Below, one piece after another: positions 29,191 through 43,200 of a DNA stretch of 64,000 nucleotides. Under the pieces are notes generated by a model. It was not told the origin of the DNA and made no database searches. It saw nothing but the letters and a program-made list of their open reading frames with translations. Each line of letters opens with the position of its first letter. Position 1 is the stretch's first letter. A program made the position numbers and the translations under genes. The stretch spans positions 203,113,729 to 203,177,728 of the forward strand of contig NC_134568.1 in the NCBI RefSeq assembly GCF_050947875.1, in the 5' to 3' direction. This stretch comes from Dermacentor variabilis. Taxonomy: Eukaryota > Arthropoda > Arachnida > Ixodida > Ixodidae.

Positions 29191-29780
29191 TGACATTCTG
29201 TAGCCGACAACTGCACAAGCAAGAAAACAAGCGTGCTAGCGCCGTCGAACTCAGCAGCTGGACTGGCCCAGGAAGAATATGGCGGACGGAAGCAGCTCCC
29301 AGCAAGAAGTGGACGCTGTCCAATAAAGTGCGTCGGCGGCGCCGCAAACGTTTTCGGTACTTAACTTTTAAAGCTCATAAATGGCCTTCAGTTGCGGAGA
29401 CTTCGTTGCACATAGCGATTATTGATCTGTCGTGTGTTCACGTGCTGCGCGACGAATAGCTCATCGCTATACGTTCTCGAATATTTCGTTGCGTTTACGT
29501 CCGTTTAGGCGACAGGAATGTGTGCGCCGATCCCGGAGATGTTAGAATACCCGGCATGTGTTCCCAGGGGGCTACGCTGGCCGGCTTACTTCCGTCTAGG
29601 CAACAGGAATGTGTGCGCCGAAATTGCGTTTTGGTGTCCATCTCGAGTGGCTATTTTTGGAGACCGCCGTAGACGAATCGAGTGACAATGCACGCTACAG
29701 TCATTAAATGTATTCTCAACCTATGAGGGGCTTTACGTATACCAGAGCGAGAAAAACTCAGTACAAGGTAGAGAATGAAC
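29191..29780. other. Gene-free stretch downstream of the H1-like gene
   Basis: No gene recognised. A 35-bp segment (CGACAGGAATGTGTGCGCCGA type) is repeated at about 29508-29531 and 29600-29621. Confidence 0.4.
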
Positions 29781-29781
29781 T

Positions 29782-29787
29782 TTTATT
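29782..29787 (-). terminator. Poly(A) signal of the H1-like gene
   Basis: AATAAA on the minus strand, about 155 nt after the stop codon. Confidence 0.6.
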
Positions 29788-29941
29788 TTCCAGCCACATG
29801 TGCATTCAGCTAGGTGTGCTTCAAACGATTTCAAAACCAAGCGTTTCGCGCCACTCCATAAAATTTGTCATTAGGCAATGATAAAAACATGCAAATAAAA
29901 GCGTAACATGGTATGGAGCATGGGGTTGAATGTTTCGATTT

Positions 29942-31239
29942 TCATTTCTTTCCTCGACGAGCTGGTCTTGGACGGGGCCGTGCTGGTTCGCACTCGGACA
30001 AAATTGCGGCGATGTTTAACTCTCCTTCATCATCCACAGCTTTGCGGCGACTGACTATCTTTCCAGGCTGCCTCGAAGTCATCTTTGAAGTGGCATCTCT
30101 GACCGGTTTAGCTTCGGCGTCTCTACTTTTGGAGGAGATGGTGGCCGAGTCCTCGTCGCTTTCGCTGGCGTGATCCTTGATTTCACCTTCACTGGCGCTA
30201 TGCTCCCTCTCCTCGCCTTCGCTGGCACGTTTCTCGTTTTCGTTGGCACTTTTCTCCGCCTCCACGCCTTCGCCGGAGCGCTCATCCGCCTCCTCGCCTT
30301 CGCTGGAGCGCTCATCCGCCTCCTCGCCTTCGCTGGAGCGCTCATCCGCCTCCTCGCCTTCGCTGGAGCGCTCTCCCACGTCGTCGCCTTCGCTGGAGCG
30401 CTCTCCCACGTCGTCGCCTTCGCTGGAGCGCTCTCCCACGTCGTCGCCTTCGCTGGAGCGCTCTCCCACGTCGTCGCCTTCGCTGGAGTGCTCTCCCACG
30501 TCGTCGCCTTCCTTCATTGTGTTCAAGGTCTTTGGCTTGCCGGCAGCAGCCTTCTTGGCCTTCGCCTCGCCGGCAGCAGCCTTCTTGGCCTTCGCCTCGC
30601 CGGCAGCAGCCTTCTTGGCCTTCGCCTCGCCGGGAGCAGCCTTCTTGGCCTTCGCCTCGCCGGGAGCAGCCTTCTTGGCCTTCGCCTCGCCGGGAGCAGC
30701 CTTCTTGGCCTTCGCCTCGCCGGGAGCAGCCTTCTTGGCCTTCGCCTCGCCGGGAGCAGCCTTCTTGGCCTTCGCCTCGCCGGGAGCAGCCTTCTTGGCC
30801 TTCGCCTCGCCGGGAGCAGCCTTCTTGGCCTTCGCCTCGCCGGGAGCAGCCTTCTTGGCCTTCACCTCGCCGGGAGCAGCCTTCTTGGCCTTCGCCTCGC
30901 CGGGAGCAGCCTTCTTGGCCTTCGCCTCGCCGGGAGCAGCCTTCTTGGCCTTCGCCTCGCCGGTTGCAAGTTTCTTCGCGTCGACGTCGCCACGTTTAGC
31001 CTTCTTACCTACGGCGTTCGATGACTGCCCTGGAGCTGAAGGCAATGCTGCCGACGAGGAACCTGGAGACGTAATTTTTTTGCGAGGCTTCGTCTTCGCC
31101 GCCAGCTTGACCCGCCCGGTCATGCCTTCAGCGTGTTCAGTTGCTTTTGTCCTTACCAGCACGTGGTTCTCGATCGCCTTCATGAAGGTCCTTTTGAATC
31201 TCGCCTTGAAGAGCTGAGTATCCATTTCAGGGTACTTGC
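29942..31239 (-). CDS. H1-like gene, last exon
   Basis: Acceptor TTTCATTTCTCCAG before 31239. It encodes helix 3 and the wing of H15, then the basic decapeptide array, the acidic array and the C-terminus, stopping TGA at 29944-29942. A minus-strand AATAAA poly(A) signal lies at 29787-29782, about 155 nt downstream. Confidence 0.9.
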
Positions 31240-34200
31240 CTGGAGAAATGAAAATGCAATTAAATACCTAGTTGATAATCTCCTTCGTTTCTTCCACAGC
31301 GTACTTTAATATCAAGCCAGCGTTTGGGAAAAGGCAAAAATATTTGTGGGGTTTAACGCACTAAAGCAACACGGGCTATGAGGAATACTCATAAGGGCTC
31401 CGAATTTTGACCACGTAGTGTTCTCTCACGTCCCCCAAGTTTATATACACGAGCATTTTTGCCTTCCGTTCTCATCTGAATGCGAACGTCACGACTGGGA
31501 ATCAAACCCGTGACCCCATGTTCAGAAGCAGAACGCCAAGCCACTGAGCCACCTCGTCGCGGTAAATGGTCAAAAACAACCGATACATTCCAAAATTGCT
31601 ATTTTGAATTGAATCAAACCCGCTTTGCTAATATGCTTCAATTGAATAATCGTAGCAGCTGGCAACTTGATGAATTCATTCTATAGTCGCGCAGGCGGCA
31701 GTGCTTGAAGTGTCCAGGTTATTTTAACTCAAAAACGTATAGGTGCGCGAACAGCAATTTATGACACTGAATTGAATGTAAATTGAATGTAATATTTTTG
31801 AACAGACTAAACATTTTAACACCCGTAACATGCAAATCAGTTTGTTGCCAGACGAGCACTCTTGGGGTGTTCATACACGCTCCGCTATTTGATTAACACC
31901 GTTCAGAAAGGTTGTTTGGGTGAACTAAGAGCGAAATGAAAGGAAAACTTTCTAATCTCATCGTAGTTTCCGCTGTTTACTATTTGTTCATTAAGATCAC
32001 CATATAAATGAAGTCCAATAACAAAAATTTCATCCGTAGGTGTGTTGAAATGCACGGAGGTGGATTCTAACCCAGGAACTTGACGTGGAAGCTAGACACT
32101 ATACGCTTGTGCAGTCTTCTTTATGTTGTCAGTTTGTGTACTGCTCAGCATCGACAGTTTCTCACTCGCCCATTTTTCTGTTTTTATAGACACGATATCC
32201 ACCGCGCCACACAGCAACCACGTTGTAGCTCTTGAAATATTGGTATCTGTAGATATAATTGGTCCAGGAACTCAAGCTGCTTCATTTCATGCGAAACAAA
32301 GCTTCAGATCCAATCTTGCATGAGAGGAAATACATTACGCTTGGCTTTTTTAACATCCTATAGCTGCAAATACAGGTCTTAACGGTAACGAGCACACTAG
32401 TATATTCAAGAGCACCTTTCACACATGGTGCCCATGAACACCCTGTGGGGGTCAGCAATGAGTAGATTTTAAAGAACACCCTTTCAATATCCTCACTGGC
32501 GCTCATCTGTTTGTTTGTTTTTGTTTGTTCTTTGTTTAATGTGGTGATGTTCTTGCATACACCCATTTCATAAGGTATTTTTTAAAAAATGGGTGCTAAA
32601 TACATGCAATGGACGATGCAACTCTAAAAACACCCATTTAGCTCTTAAGGGTGTTTAAAGTAGTTTGCGAATAAGGTAGTCTCCTCACGAACAAATCTCA
32701 CATCCTGATATTCCCAACAATAGAAAGTGCCATTACACAACACATTGTTAAGCGTGATTTATTAAAAGCACAAAGGGAGTATTAGGAACAACTAAGCAAA
32801 TTGTTCGCAAACCGAAGGTTCTTCGGAGCATATGCGGTCATGCATTATGATACAAACTTTATAAAGGTAACCTTGAGGGCCAATGAATATGTGTGCATAC
32901 CTTCGCGACCAAACCAAACATGCGTGCCGCCTGCGGCGATGGCACAGTGAAAAAAAAATACATGCACTTTCTCTAGTTGGACTGGTAGAGGCACAGAGTG
33001 CCGCTATTGTACAAGTTATGTAGCAATAAAGACATTTTAATTCGATGAGAGAACGCATGTGTTCTATACATAAATAGTACCAAACAATACCGATTGCCGA
33101 GTCTAACCAATATTTCATTGGGAGTGATCGTGTTTGATCGGAAAATTCTGACTGTCTGAACGGCGCAGTACAACCTGGTACGTTATGTACACTGTGCAAG
33201 CACCTGTACGTCTGAAAGCAGAAGTTGTCCTGAATACGCTGACACCAAATACATATTGCGTTACCGCAAGCCAAAGATGCAACGTGTTCTACTTAAGTGC
33301 GGCCCGTCTGAGCCCATGATAAATTCATTTTGGCCCTAGCTGCTTTTGAGTTGTGCAGCCCTTTATACCATTAAGTGTTGGATGCCGTACAAAACACCTT
33401 TGACGCGCATATAATTTTTGCAATCTTTTGCCATACGTCATAGCACCGTTAAATTAATGAAAGCTGTAACGAAGGGTACATTTTCACCATTCGACGCCTG
33501 CAGTAAAAATGACGAGCACATCCGCCGCCTTGATCGTGAGTGGCGCTGGAACACTCCCAGGGCTAATTTTGTACACACACAAATAACGAAGAAAGCACTG
33601 CACGCGTAATGCGGGAGATGTGGGTTAGCCTCTCACCTGCGGCAAGTTTTTTTTTTCGTCCACTTTCATTTCGTTTTACCTTACTTCTACATTTCAATTA
33701 AACAATTCCTCATATGCCTTCTCTGGCTTGATTCGCGGTTTCTTCCTTATGGATGCAATTTCACTGAGTGCATGCATTGCACAATATACCAGAGCATTTG
33801 CATCCGCAGTTTGGACACACACCACACAGCACCTAAGTAACACGGATCTTTCCAGAGATCAGTTTCTCTGCAGCGCTCGCTTACAGGCAATATTGTGAAT
33901 AAACGAGTTCACCAGTGCATTCCAACTAATCTTGAGGTACCGATAGACCACTGATGAAGCTTTGAGTGCATCGCTTTGAGACAGGTATCGCTTTTTTGTT
34001 ATGCGTCCAGTGTGCTAGGATATCGACAACTGTTTCCGCAAATGTCTCGAAATATTACACACTTTCTATATCTGGTGTATTGATGAATAATAGCCCTTGT
34101 TGCTCATAGAATAGCTACCAAGAACCTGAGAATCTTTACTCAGAAGGGCGATTCCCAGAACTGACCCCGAAAACTTCGCAACTCTCACCATTCATTTTTA

Positions 34201-37200
34201 TTTACACTTATGACAAGATTTTCTCAGACAGTCTAGTGTTTACTGCGATTATCTTGAAAGGAAGCTCACCGAGTATGAATTTCTTTATGTACATGGGAGT
34301 TGCACCTTTCCTGTCATCTGCAAGAATCAGGAAAAAAGTGCATGAAGACACCGAAACGCAAACATGCTCACTTCAAAATCAACAAGCATGCATGGCAGGT
34401 TGACCTCACGATTTCCCGTCATCAAAGTAACGAGTGTATCCGTACTTAGGTACATAGAAGCACTCTTATCGGCCTAGTTAGTATGATCTATATCTCAGGA
34501 TAGCGAGAACACCGACAACAGAACAATACTAAGACAAGCGCTTAAGTACTTCATTTTAAGTATTCTGTCAACATGGGGTGGTACAGGATTAATTTATTGA
34601 ATTTTGTATACAGCGAGCGCACATTGCATACAAAATAAGGTATAATGACCAAGGAAATGAGAACATTACTTCCCTTACGTTTTACAATGATCCACACTGC
34701 CATTCACAGTAAAATCATACATTCTGATCTCAGCGAGTTATTTTGTTGAAAATTTGCAACACTTTATGCGCCAGATTTAAAACTTAAGTCACTTAATGGT
34801 TGCTGCAAAATGTGATGGCCTATCTTGTCCGATAGCAGGTTTAAACTACGGATATACGTTTTTCCACAACCGTCGAACATGCATTTCATGAAAACCTATC
34901 GCGGATACCGTGCGATAGCAAACCATGACACAGCAGGCTGGAGCGTAGCCCTAGTGATACCATTATCGCTATCTTCCCGGCCACTTGGCAGCGTTGCTAT
35001 GCTAGATGATCCTTTCTGTGCATGCACCTGGCGCAGCTTAACACTAGCAGGCGCAAAGCTCGCATAGAGCACTGCACTGGCCATTTTTTCAGGCCCGGGC
35101 CCGGCCCGAGCCCGAAAGTGTTATGTGGCGGCCCGCCCGAGTCCGACTCGGTAGTTTCAAACCTGACCCGGACCCGGCCCGGGCCCAAAAGATTTGTACC
35201 CGGCCCGACCCGGCCGGCCCTGTTCGGCCCGTTAGCTCTGGAGCGTAAGCGAAGCATGGTCCACTTCTCGGTAATTGTGAAGATATCATCCGCGGCACAG
35301 GACATTTTGTAGAGATAGTTTTGACTTTTCAGGACTTGGTCTGGCGTTGTTGCTAATAAATTAACAGGTAAAATTGAAAGAAATATATATTTAACCCATT
35401 ATATATACCCGTGCCTTAACGTGCGATATGAAACCCTGTGCTACATTTGCAAAATAGTTGTCCCGTCCTCCAGCGTGCCCGATGTTGGAGGTCACGTGAT
35501 CAAAATATAGCTAGAGCGGAAGCATGGGGTGGGGGCGGACAAAGTAAGCGCGCGCTAGGGGCAGGGAGGACGAGGCAAGCGCGTTTCTCCTCCGCCGTAG
35601 CACAGGCTGTGCATCGCTCGCTGTCCCCGTGGCTGAGCCCACTCTGTAGATCCTGTGGAGAACTAGCAACACTGAATCACATAATATTGGACTGCGAGGA
35701 GGATCCCTCCTAACCTGATGGCCTCTCCCTCACCTGAAGCATGGGAGGCGGTGCTGCGCAGTTCTAGCCTGGACACCCAACTGCAGGCCATATAACTAGC
35801 TGAAGAGGTCACCATCAAACATCGATTGACGGCCATCTGCCCCGCCTGGAGAAACCACGCCTTATCACCCCATCTAAAGCTGACAAAAAGTTTTTCCTTT
35901 GTATTGTATACAGTTTTCAAAAGTCACCAATAACCTACGCGGCCTATTACGGGCCTCACCGAGGCCCGGGCCCAACCCAAGCCCGAACCTCCTTGACCCG
36001 AGCCCGGCCCGCGGGCCCCAGGCTTTCGGGCCGACCTAGGCCCGTGCAGTGTTAAGCTCGCAGGTAGCCAGGACGGTAGCGGTAGAGTGGTTGAGTTGTA
36101 CTGAAACAATACAACGTTAATTCTGTGAGCAAGTGTACTGGCCAGTCAGACAAAAAAAAAAGGCAGAACCCATCTCACGATGAATGTCGACGTTACTGCG
36201 GTTAGCATTGTAACGTGAACTTCGTCTGTCACGTAAGAATGAATGGCTCATACCCCCGTAAGCAAGCAAAAAATGCAATGACTCATACCTATATCAGGCA
36301 GAGGCTACAAGCGCTCAGCTAGCTGAAGCTAACAGTGCATACATTCATTGAAATGATCCATACAACACAGAACAGTATACGTTTAAATAAAGAACAAGCT
36401 CAAAACAAGCATCCGAACCATGAATAAAGCATTGTATACCCCCTCCATCCTCAGTAAATGTAGTGGTGGGCTTGCAACAGCTTCGCTTTAATCAATACTA
36501 ATTCCCCTTAATAGCAAAGATCGTGGGTTCGAGTGCCTTAGTTGGAATTTAATGGCACAAAGGCAACGAAGGCCATGCTGCGCCAGTCACAAGACAAAAG
36601 GAGACGCAGGGTTAGAGCAGGCAAACCTGCATTGCACTATAATTCGTGTAAATAACCAATTGTCTCTAAAAAAATGGAACAGGTTAGTTAAATGGCACTA
36701 GCGGGTCATGTGCCAGTAATAGGGTAGGATGTAAAAGTATGTAAATTATATAGGTTGTGTAAAAGCTTTCGTCGCTGTGTTTCAAACTGTGGACATGTTC
36801 TAAGGATATGTATTACTGTAAGAGGTTGATTGCATTTTTCGGAAGTCGGCGAGTTTTCATTTCGGAGGAGAAAGTTGGGTGAAATGTGTGTTTCCTATCC
36901 GAAGTCGACGCTGGATCACATCATAGAACCGTTGCTGGTGAGTGCACGGCTTCCACTCACCAATTACGGGTTTAGTAAGATGTAGCTTGTTGCTTAAGCA
37001 ATGGTCCCATTCCTGTTGCCATTTTGCCGTCAAGGCCTTCCTAATCGCCGTGATACTATCCCGATATGGAAGTGCCCTGTTTCTTATCTATTTGCGCGCT
37101 GCCATTGATGCACACCTATCCGCTGCTTCATTACCCGGTATACCAACATGGCTTGGTACCCAGCAAAACCTAATTGACCGGCCGTATTTCTTTAACGTTA

Positions 37201-40200
37201 CCGTGTTTAAAATATCCCCTATCAGGGGTTCACATCTGGATTTCGCGTGTAGAGCCTTCAGTGTGTTTAATGAATCAGTGTATATTACTGTATTTTCGTG
37301 TGTCAGCGATGCTCTTTTTAACTAAAGTCCATATTGCGTAGACTTCGGCTGTGTAGACAGAGGCATGTTGTGGTAATAGAATACTTATTTCCCAATGTTC
37401 CGTTACAGCCCCAACACCCACGTGATTTTTTGTTTTAGAGCCATCGGTGTAAAATTCCATGCAATTTTGGTATTTGTCCTGAAGAGCGCGGAATTTTTGT
37501 ATAATGTGTTCGTGTGGGGTGTCTTCTTTAAATGTGTCATTGTCCAGTCACATAACGGTTCAAAATCATACCACGGGGCCAAACGCTGTGGCTTTCTGGC
37601 AACCTGGAGGACTTCGCGAGGAATGTCATAATCCCGAACATATTTCTCATATCGCAGGACAAACGGCTTAATCATGTTCGGTTTGTTTGTACAGTGTAAG
37701 CGCGAGTTGCGCTGTGCGACAATGTTGAAACATGTGTTGTGGTGAGGACTGAATTCTGAGTACATAAAAAAGTTGGTAGCACTCTGCGCTGCTGTAAAGG
37801 ACGTTCATTAGTCAACATATAAGCTCTGGACAGGCGATGTTCTGTAAGCACCACTTGCCAGCTGTAGTCCAAGGTTATGAACTGGGTCAAGTCGTCGGAC
37901 GTAAGATAGTCTGGCTGAGCCATATATGATGCTACCGTAGTCTAATATGCTACGCACCAAAGTGCGGTAGATGTGTAGCAGGCATTTACGGTCAGAGCCC
38001 CAGCGCTTCCGGGACAGGGCTTCGAGGATGTTAAGAGCATTGTTCGCTTTAATTTGAAGGCTATTTATGTGCGCGAGAATGTAACTTTTTATCAAACAGA
38101 ACACTCAGAAACTTGTGTTCCTGTTTTACCGGTAGTGTGGCTTCCTGTAGCTTAAGGATGGGATCTGGTTGTATGCCTCTTTTTTTGTATAAAGACAACA
38201 GTAATGGTTTTTTTCACTTAAGAAGCGAAAACAGTTTTCAGATGCCCACTGCGTTAGTTTGTTTAATGTAATTTGAATTCGCCCTTCGCAGGTCGCCATG
38301 TTCGATGCACGACACACAATTTGTAGATCATCCACATATAATTAATGCATCACGGAGGATGGAATTACATTATGGACCGAGTTCATTTTCACCACAAACA
38401 ATGTGCTTAATGCGCATCCCTGAGGCACCACCGTTTTCCTGAATAAATACGCGGGACAGCACCGTTCCTAAATGCACTTGGAATGTTCGATCGGACATGA
38501 AATCAGCTAGGAATTTAAGCATTCTACCGCGGATCCCTAAATCCACTAAGTCCCTTAAAATACCAAACCTTCATGTTGTGTCGTACGCCTTTCCTAGATA
38601 AAAAAAACACACAGTATTGTTTGTGTAGAAAGGCCGCACGCATCTCGTGTTTTAGCCGAACTATATCTGTTGTAGAGCAGCCTTTCTTGTAACCACACTG
38701 ATGATTATCGAGCAGGTTCTCAGTTTCAAGGACGTATGCCAATCTGATGTTTATAATGGATTCATAGGACTTTGCAAGACAGCTTGCGAGTGCTATAGGT
38801 CGGTAGCTGTTGTAGGATGCTTTCCAGCTTTCAAGAAATGGATTATAAAGGCTTTTTTTCCACTCATTCGGCTTTTTTTTCTGTTTCCCAGATTATGTTG
38901 AGAAAGCGGAGCAATGTCTTAACTGCTTTTGGGGATAGGTGTGCCAGCATTGTGTAATGCACTCTGTCCGGACCTGGCGCTGTTTTTTTTTTTTGCCAGT
39001 AGCGAGTACTCTCTTGATTTCCGGAAGTGTTAAGGGGGCATTATATGATCTCTCGGAACTTCCTGTTGTCGTAAGCTTTGGTTTTTCTGCTGATTGTTTA
39101 TATTTTTGAAATTCAGTGGAATAGTTTACTGAGCTGGATATGTTTTGGAAAGGCTGCCCTAATATGTCTGCTTGTTCTTTTAAATTCGTTTGTGTACCTG
39201 GAGGTGAGAGTATGGGGATCGTATAAGGAGCGTACTCGCTTCTAAGCTTACGAAGCTGATCCAACATTCTTTTGGATGTTATTGAGCTATTGATGGAGGA
39301 TACATAAAATTGCCAAGACAGTCTTTCGGCTAGCCTACGCGTGTATCTGGCTTTCACCTTTGCTTTTTTTGAAATACAGGAGGTTATCTTGTGTTGGGGT
39401 ATCGCCGAAAGATACCCCACGCTTTGTTTTGTGCTTTTTTTAGTTTGTACGCATTCATTCGTCCACCAGGGTTTAGTTTTTGCCTTAAAAATCAGAAGGA
39501 TCGCGGGATCGTCTGTTCTGCTGCAGCAAGTATGGAGGCAATAATCTTCATTCATTTCGTGTAACGTTTGATCATCTGATATGTCATCCAGACTGGCCTT
39601 CTCGCTGAAGAGAGGCCAGTCTGCTAGATGGAGTTTCCAACGGGGTGATCTTAATGGTACTGTAGGGAAAGTAGATGTTTTTTAATAATGCTGGGCATAT
39701 GATAACTACCATAACTGTTGTTAATAACACTCCATTTAAAATCGAGAAAGAGATGGAGTGCACAGCGCCATATCTAGACAGCTCATAGCTCCTGTGCTTG
39801 GGGAGCAGTAGGTTGCCGCACCAGTGTTTAAAAGGCATATTTCGTTTGTCAGGATAAAATCTTCAAGTGTTTGTCCCCTGGTGTCGGTTGTTTTGCTGCC
39901 CCATAATATATTGTGAGCGTTAAAATCACCCGCTATTAAGAAAGGTTTAGGTAGCTGATTTAAAATTAACACCAGATCTCGTACGTACAGTAAAATGTGA
40001 ATGTGGTGGAATGTACATTGAATGGTAATGCTTTTGTGTGGTATAACCGTGACAGCAACGGCTTCTAAGTGAGTATTAATGGCAACTTCTCTAGCTGCAA
40101 TGCCGCTCTGTAGAACAATAGCTATACCACCCGAAAGCCGGTTCGCCTGAGTACGGTCGCGCCGTACAACAATGAAGCCTTTTTAAATGTTTTTGTGCTT

Positions 40201-43200
40201 CTCGCCTAAGTTTGTTTCTTGTAAGCAGAAGGCCACAGGAGAGAAGTTACTTAACATGTCTTTGATGTCACCTAAGTTGTGTAAAAGCCCTCGACAATTC
40301 CAATGGATAATAAAAGTCATTTTGAAATTGAAAGGTAAAAATGGCTATAAAAGTAAATAAGAATAAGAAAGATGTTAGGTGACAAAGATTTCAAGAATGC
40401 TAATACAAAGGAGCGATACCCTTTAGGTTATCGCTTTCTTATTTAACGTGGTCAATTGGACTTTGTCCCTGTTTCCGCGCTCGAGAGAGCGCTTGTCCTT
40501 CGGCGTCGACGACACCGGGGTTTTTGGATCGACCTCCATCGCTCTCTCTGAAGCACTGGAGGACCGAGAATCGGGCGCCGAGACACGTGTCTCGGGCCTT
40601 GTAGCTCGCTTGAGCTTAAGGCCCTGCGGGACTGGTGTCTGCAGGGCCTTTGTAGAGGATGGAGCAGCGCCGGATGCTTCCACCACGGGGGCGGGAGGGG
40701 TCACTGCGGGACCACTATGCGTGGTCTCGGAGGACTCCTGAGACCTCTGTGACGCTGCCCCCATCTGCGTCACACCGGCGTAACTTCTTGGCGGGAAGAT
40801 ACGTTAGCCGCTTCCTCGCTTCATAGAATGAGATTTTTTCTTTGACAGTTACAGCAATTACTTTTTTTCTTTTTTCCAGCAAGGGCAGGACCGCGAATAA
40901 GCTGGATGATCTCCCTTGCAGTTAACACAAAGTGGAGAAGAGGTGCAATTGTCAGTTTGGTGATCGTTGGAGCTGCATTTAGCACAAGTTGTTCGTCCTC
41001 GACATGCATGCGAAGCATGTCAAAACCATTGGCATTTGAAACATCGTCTGAGGTTGGGAATATATGGTCTAACATTTACCTTTACATAACCTGCATCCAG
41101 CGAGGTAGGCATTACACTTGTTCCGAAGGTGAGTATAACATGTTTTGTGGGGATTTCTTGGTCGTTCCTGCGGATGACAATTCTTTGGACTTTGGTAACA
41201 TTTTGTTCCTGGAAACCTTCCAGCAGTTCGTCGCTCAAGCCAATAAAGTCTTCCTCTGATATCACACCCCTGCTTGTATTTAGTGTTGTGTGGTGAAATT
41301 GTCACTGTTGCTTTGCCAATACTGGTAAGGTATGAGAGTTTTGCGCTTCTTTGTCATTTAGTTCTAGGAGGTCCCCGCTAGACACTTTTGAGGCTTTGTA
41401 TGTAGGTCCGATTTTTTTTTAGACACTTTGCCACTAGGAATGGAGAGCGCTTTCTTACTGGTACATTTTTTCGCTGTGCAGTACATAGTACTTGGGAAAT
41501 GATGGAGCATTGCTCCGAAAAGAGAACTGGAACGTTGCTTCGGTGCGGCATCTTTTCAGACGCCGATCATAGGGAACAGAGGCTTGCGCTGTTATGAGAA
41601 AAATGTGTATGTTCGGCAACAGCGCCGACCGCCCACCACGGGGACGCGGCAGAGCTTGCGTACAAGTCTGCACGACGCCACTCGTGCGCCGTCACTATAA
41701 CCAAATATGGTGTACCCGAGGTAGGATAGCCACACAAGGTTAACCCTTGCCGCCATGGAGAAAGGAAGTAAATGGAAGAGAGAAGAAGACAGGAACGGTC
41801 AAAAAGTGAGAGATAAAGACGAAGATTGGAGGAGAGAGAGGCAAGTAAAGGAAAAGGCGACTGCCGATTTCCCCCAGGTGGGTCATTCTGGAGGTGCCGT
41901 CTATGTGAAGCAGAGGCCAAAGGGGTGTGTTGCCTCCGCCGGGGGGGGGGGGGGCTTGAAGGTCCAAACACCCAGCAACGGCTCAACCCCCAGGATCCCC
42001 TTTTCCCCAGACACTGCTAAGCCGCGCACGGCTACACGCGGGAGAGGCCAACCCTCGCGTGCTCGGGTACGTGGTGTCGCAACACACCAAACGCCTGCTG
42101 ACGCAGACGCCCCTGCGGGGGAGTGCCTTAGTGTTGTAATAAACTGTGGCTAATTTACTTCACCTTAACTAACACTAATGGTGGTGGGTTCGACTGCCGT
42201 AATAAAGTATATATTAAACCTGCCTTATCAAGTTCGCTATCAAACATAAGCGAACGACCGATGAGGGTTGATAAGGGTTTATACTCGTCGGATCAAGTTC
42301 CATGACATTGATATCACAAGCCCGCGTGGAGATGAGCAAGTGGCACAATGCTTACGCATACTTAGGCAGCTACCAGAAGAGTTTCCGCGTGAGTTTTTAT
42401 TGAGTGGTTTCATTGTGCGTAGCGCTCGCGCAACGCTCAGGCAGTCACTGAACACAAATGGGTTTGGTATGTGTTTTTCTGGTATGTTTCACATCCATAC
42501 TTATAGCGTATGCGTCGGTTGTGAATATGCTCGCGTGATCTGTGGGCATCAGAAAACTCCGGTCCTACTGCAGCAGCAAAAACCCAGCTTTTTGTTTTCG
42601 ATGCGTCGGTGTGAAATTCCATAGAGTTGCACTTCTGTTTTAAGGATAAGAAATGCCGTTCGATTGCTGTTTTTGTTGCATGGTGAGCCTTTACTTCAAT
42701 AAACAATGTGTTCCACTGCATGTAAAAAGTGTGCTACGGCAGTGCGAAATGTAATGTTTAATAAAGTAATTAAAATGAAATTGTAGGATTTCAGGTCAGA
42801 AAACTGAACAGTGGGCAATGAGGGACGCCATAGTAGGAGGGCTCTGGAATAATGTCGACCACTTGGGGTTCGTCCAACGTACACCTATAATCAAATACAC
42901 CAGCATTTTTTCATTGCTGCCCCGTCGTAATGCGGTCGCTGCTGCCGACAATAGAACCCCGACCTGATGCTTAGCTGCAAGACGCCACAGCCACTGAGCC
43001 AAGGCGTTTTCGCATTGAGAACAGGATCAAACTAATAAATATGCAGCGATTCCAACTGAAACATGAGAAAACGACGAAGGATCCCCTTGCAGAGTTATTC
43101 TAGGAACTGTTGCTGCTTTCCAACTGTGTACCGCGGCGGCCTTGGCCGCGGCACTAGAGCACGCCATGTTCTCGTGCGCTTCGGCCGTCAGGCAATTGTG

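Larger units (their letters stand above)
36670..42150 (-). mobile_element. Full-length but decayed two-ORF LINE with RNase H
   Basis: Minus-strand element of about 5.4 kb. From the right it has a GC-rich 5' region (about 41.45-42.15 kb), ORF1 with CCHC knuckles (about 41.45-40.42 kb) and ORF2 (40320 to about 36780: endonuclease, RT, RNase H, C-terminal region). Many stops and frameshifts make it inactive. RNase H plus a knuckle-bearing ORF1 fits the I/Jockey-related LINEs common in ticks. It lies in intron 1 in the same orientation as the H1-like gene. End points are approximate. Confidence 0.8.

Noticed and set aside
30537..30990. 30-bp direct repeats of CRISPR-like unit length
   Set aside because: Units are contiguous with no spacers and encode a protein repeat in a eukaryotic gene.
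30170..31217. Long plus-strand open frames (284, 346 and 160 codons) opposite the H1-like last exon
   Set aside because: They are by-products of the 30-bp repeats, which keep all frames open. The minus frame has the H15 domain, splice acceptor and poly(A) signal.
41567..41986. 139-codon minus frame near 41.6-42.0 kb
   Set aside because: It sits in the 5' region of the LINE, ends in poly-proline from a C/G run, and has no domain; treated as LINE 5' UTR.
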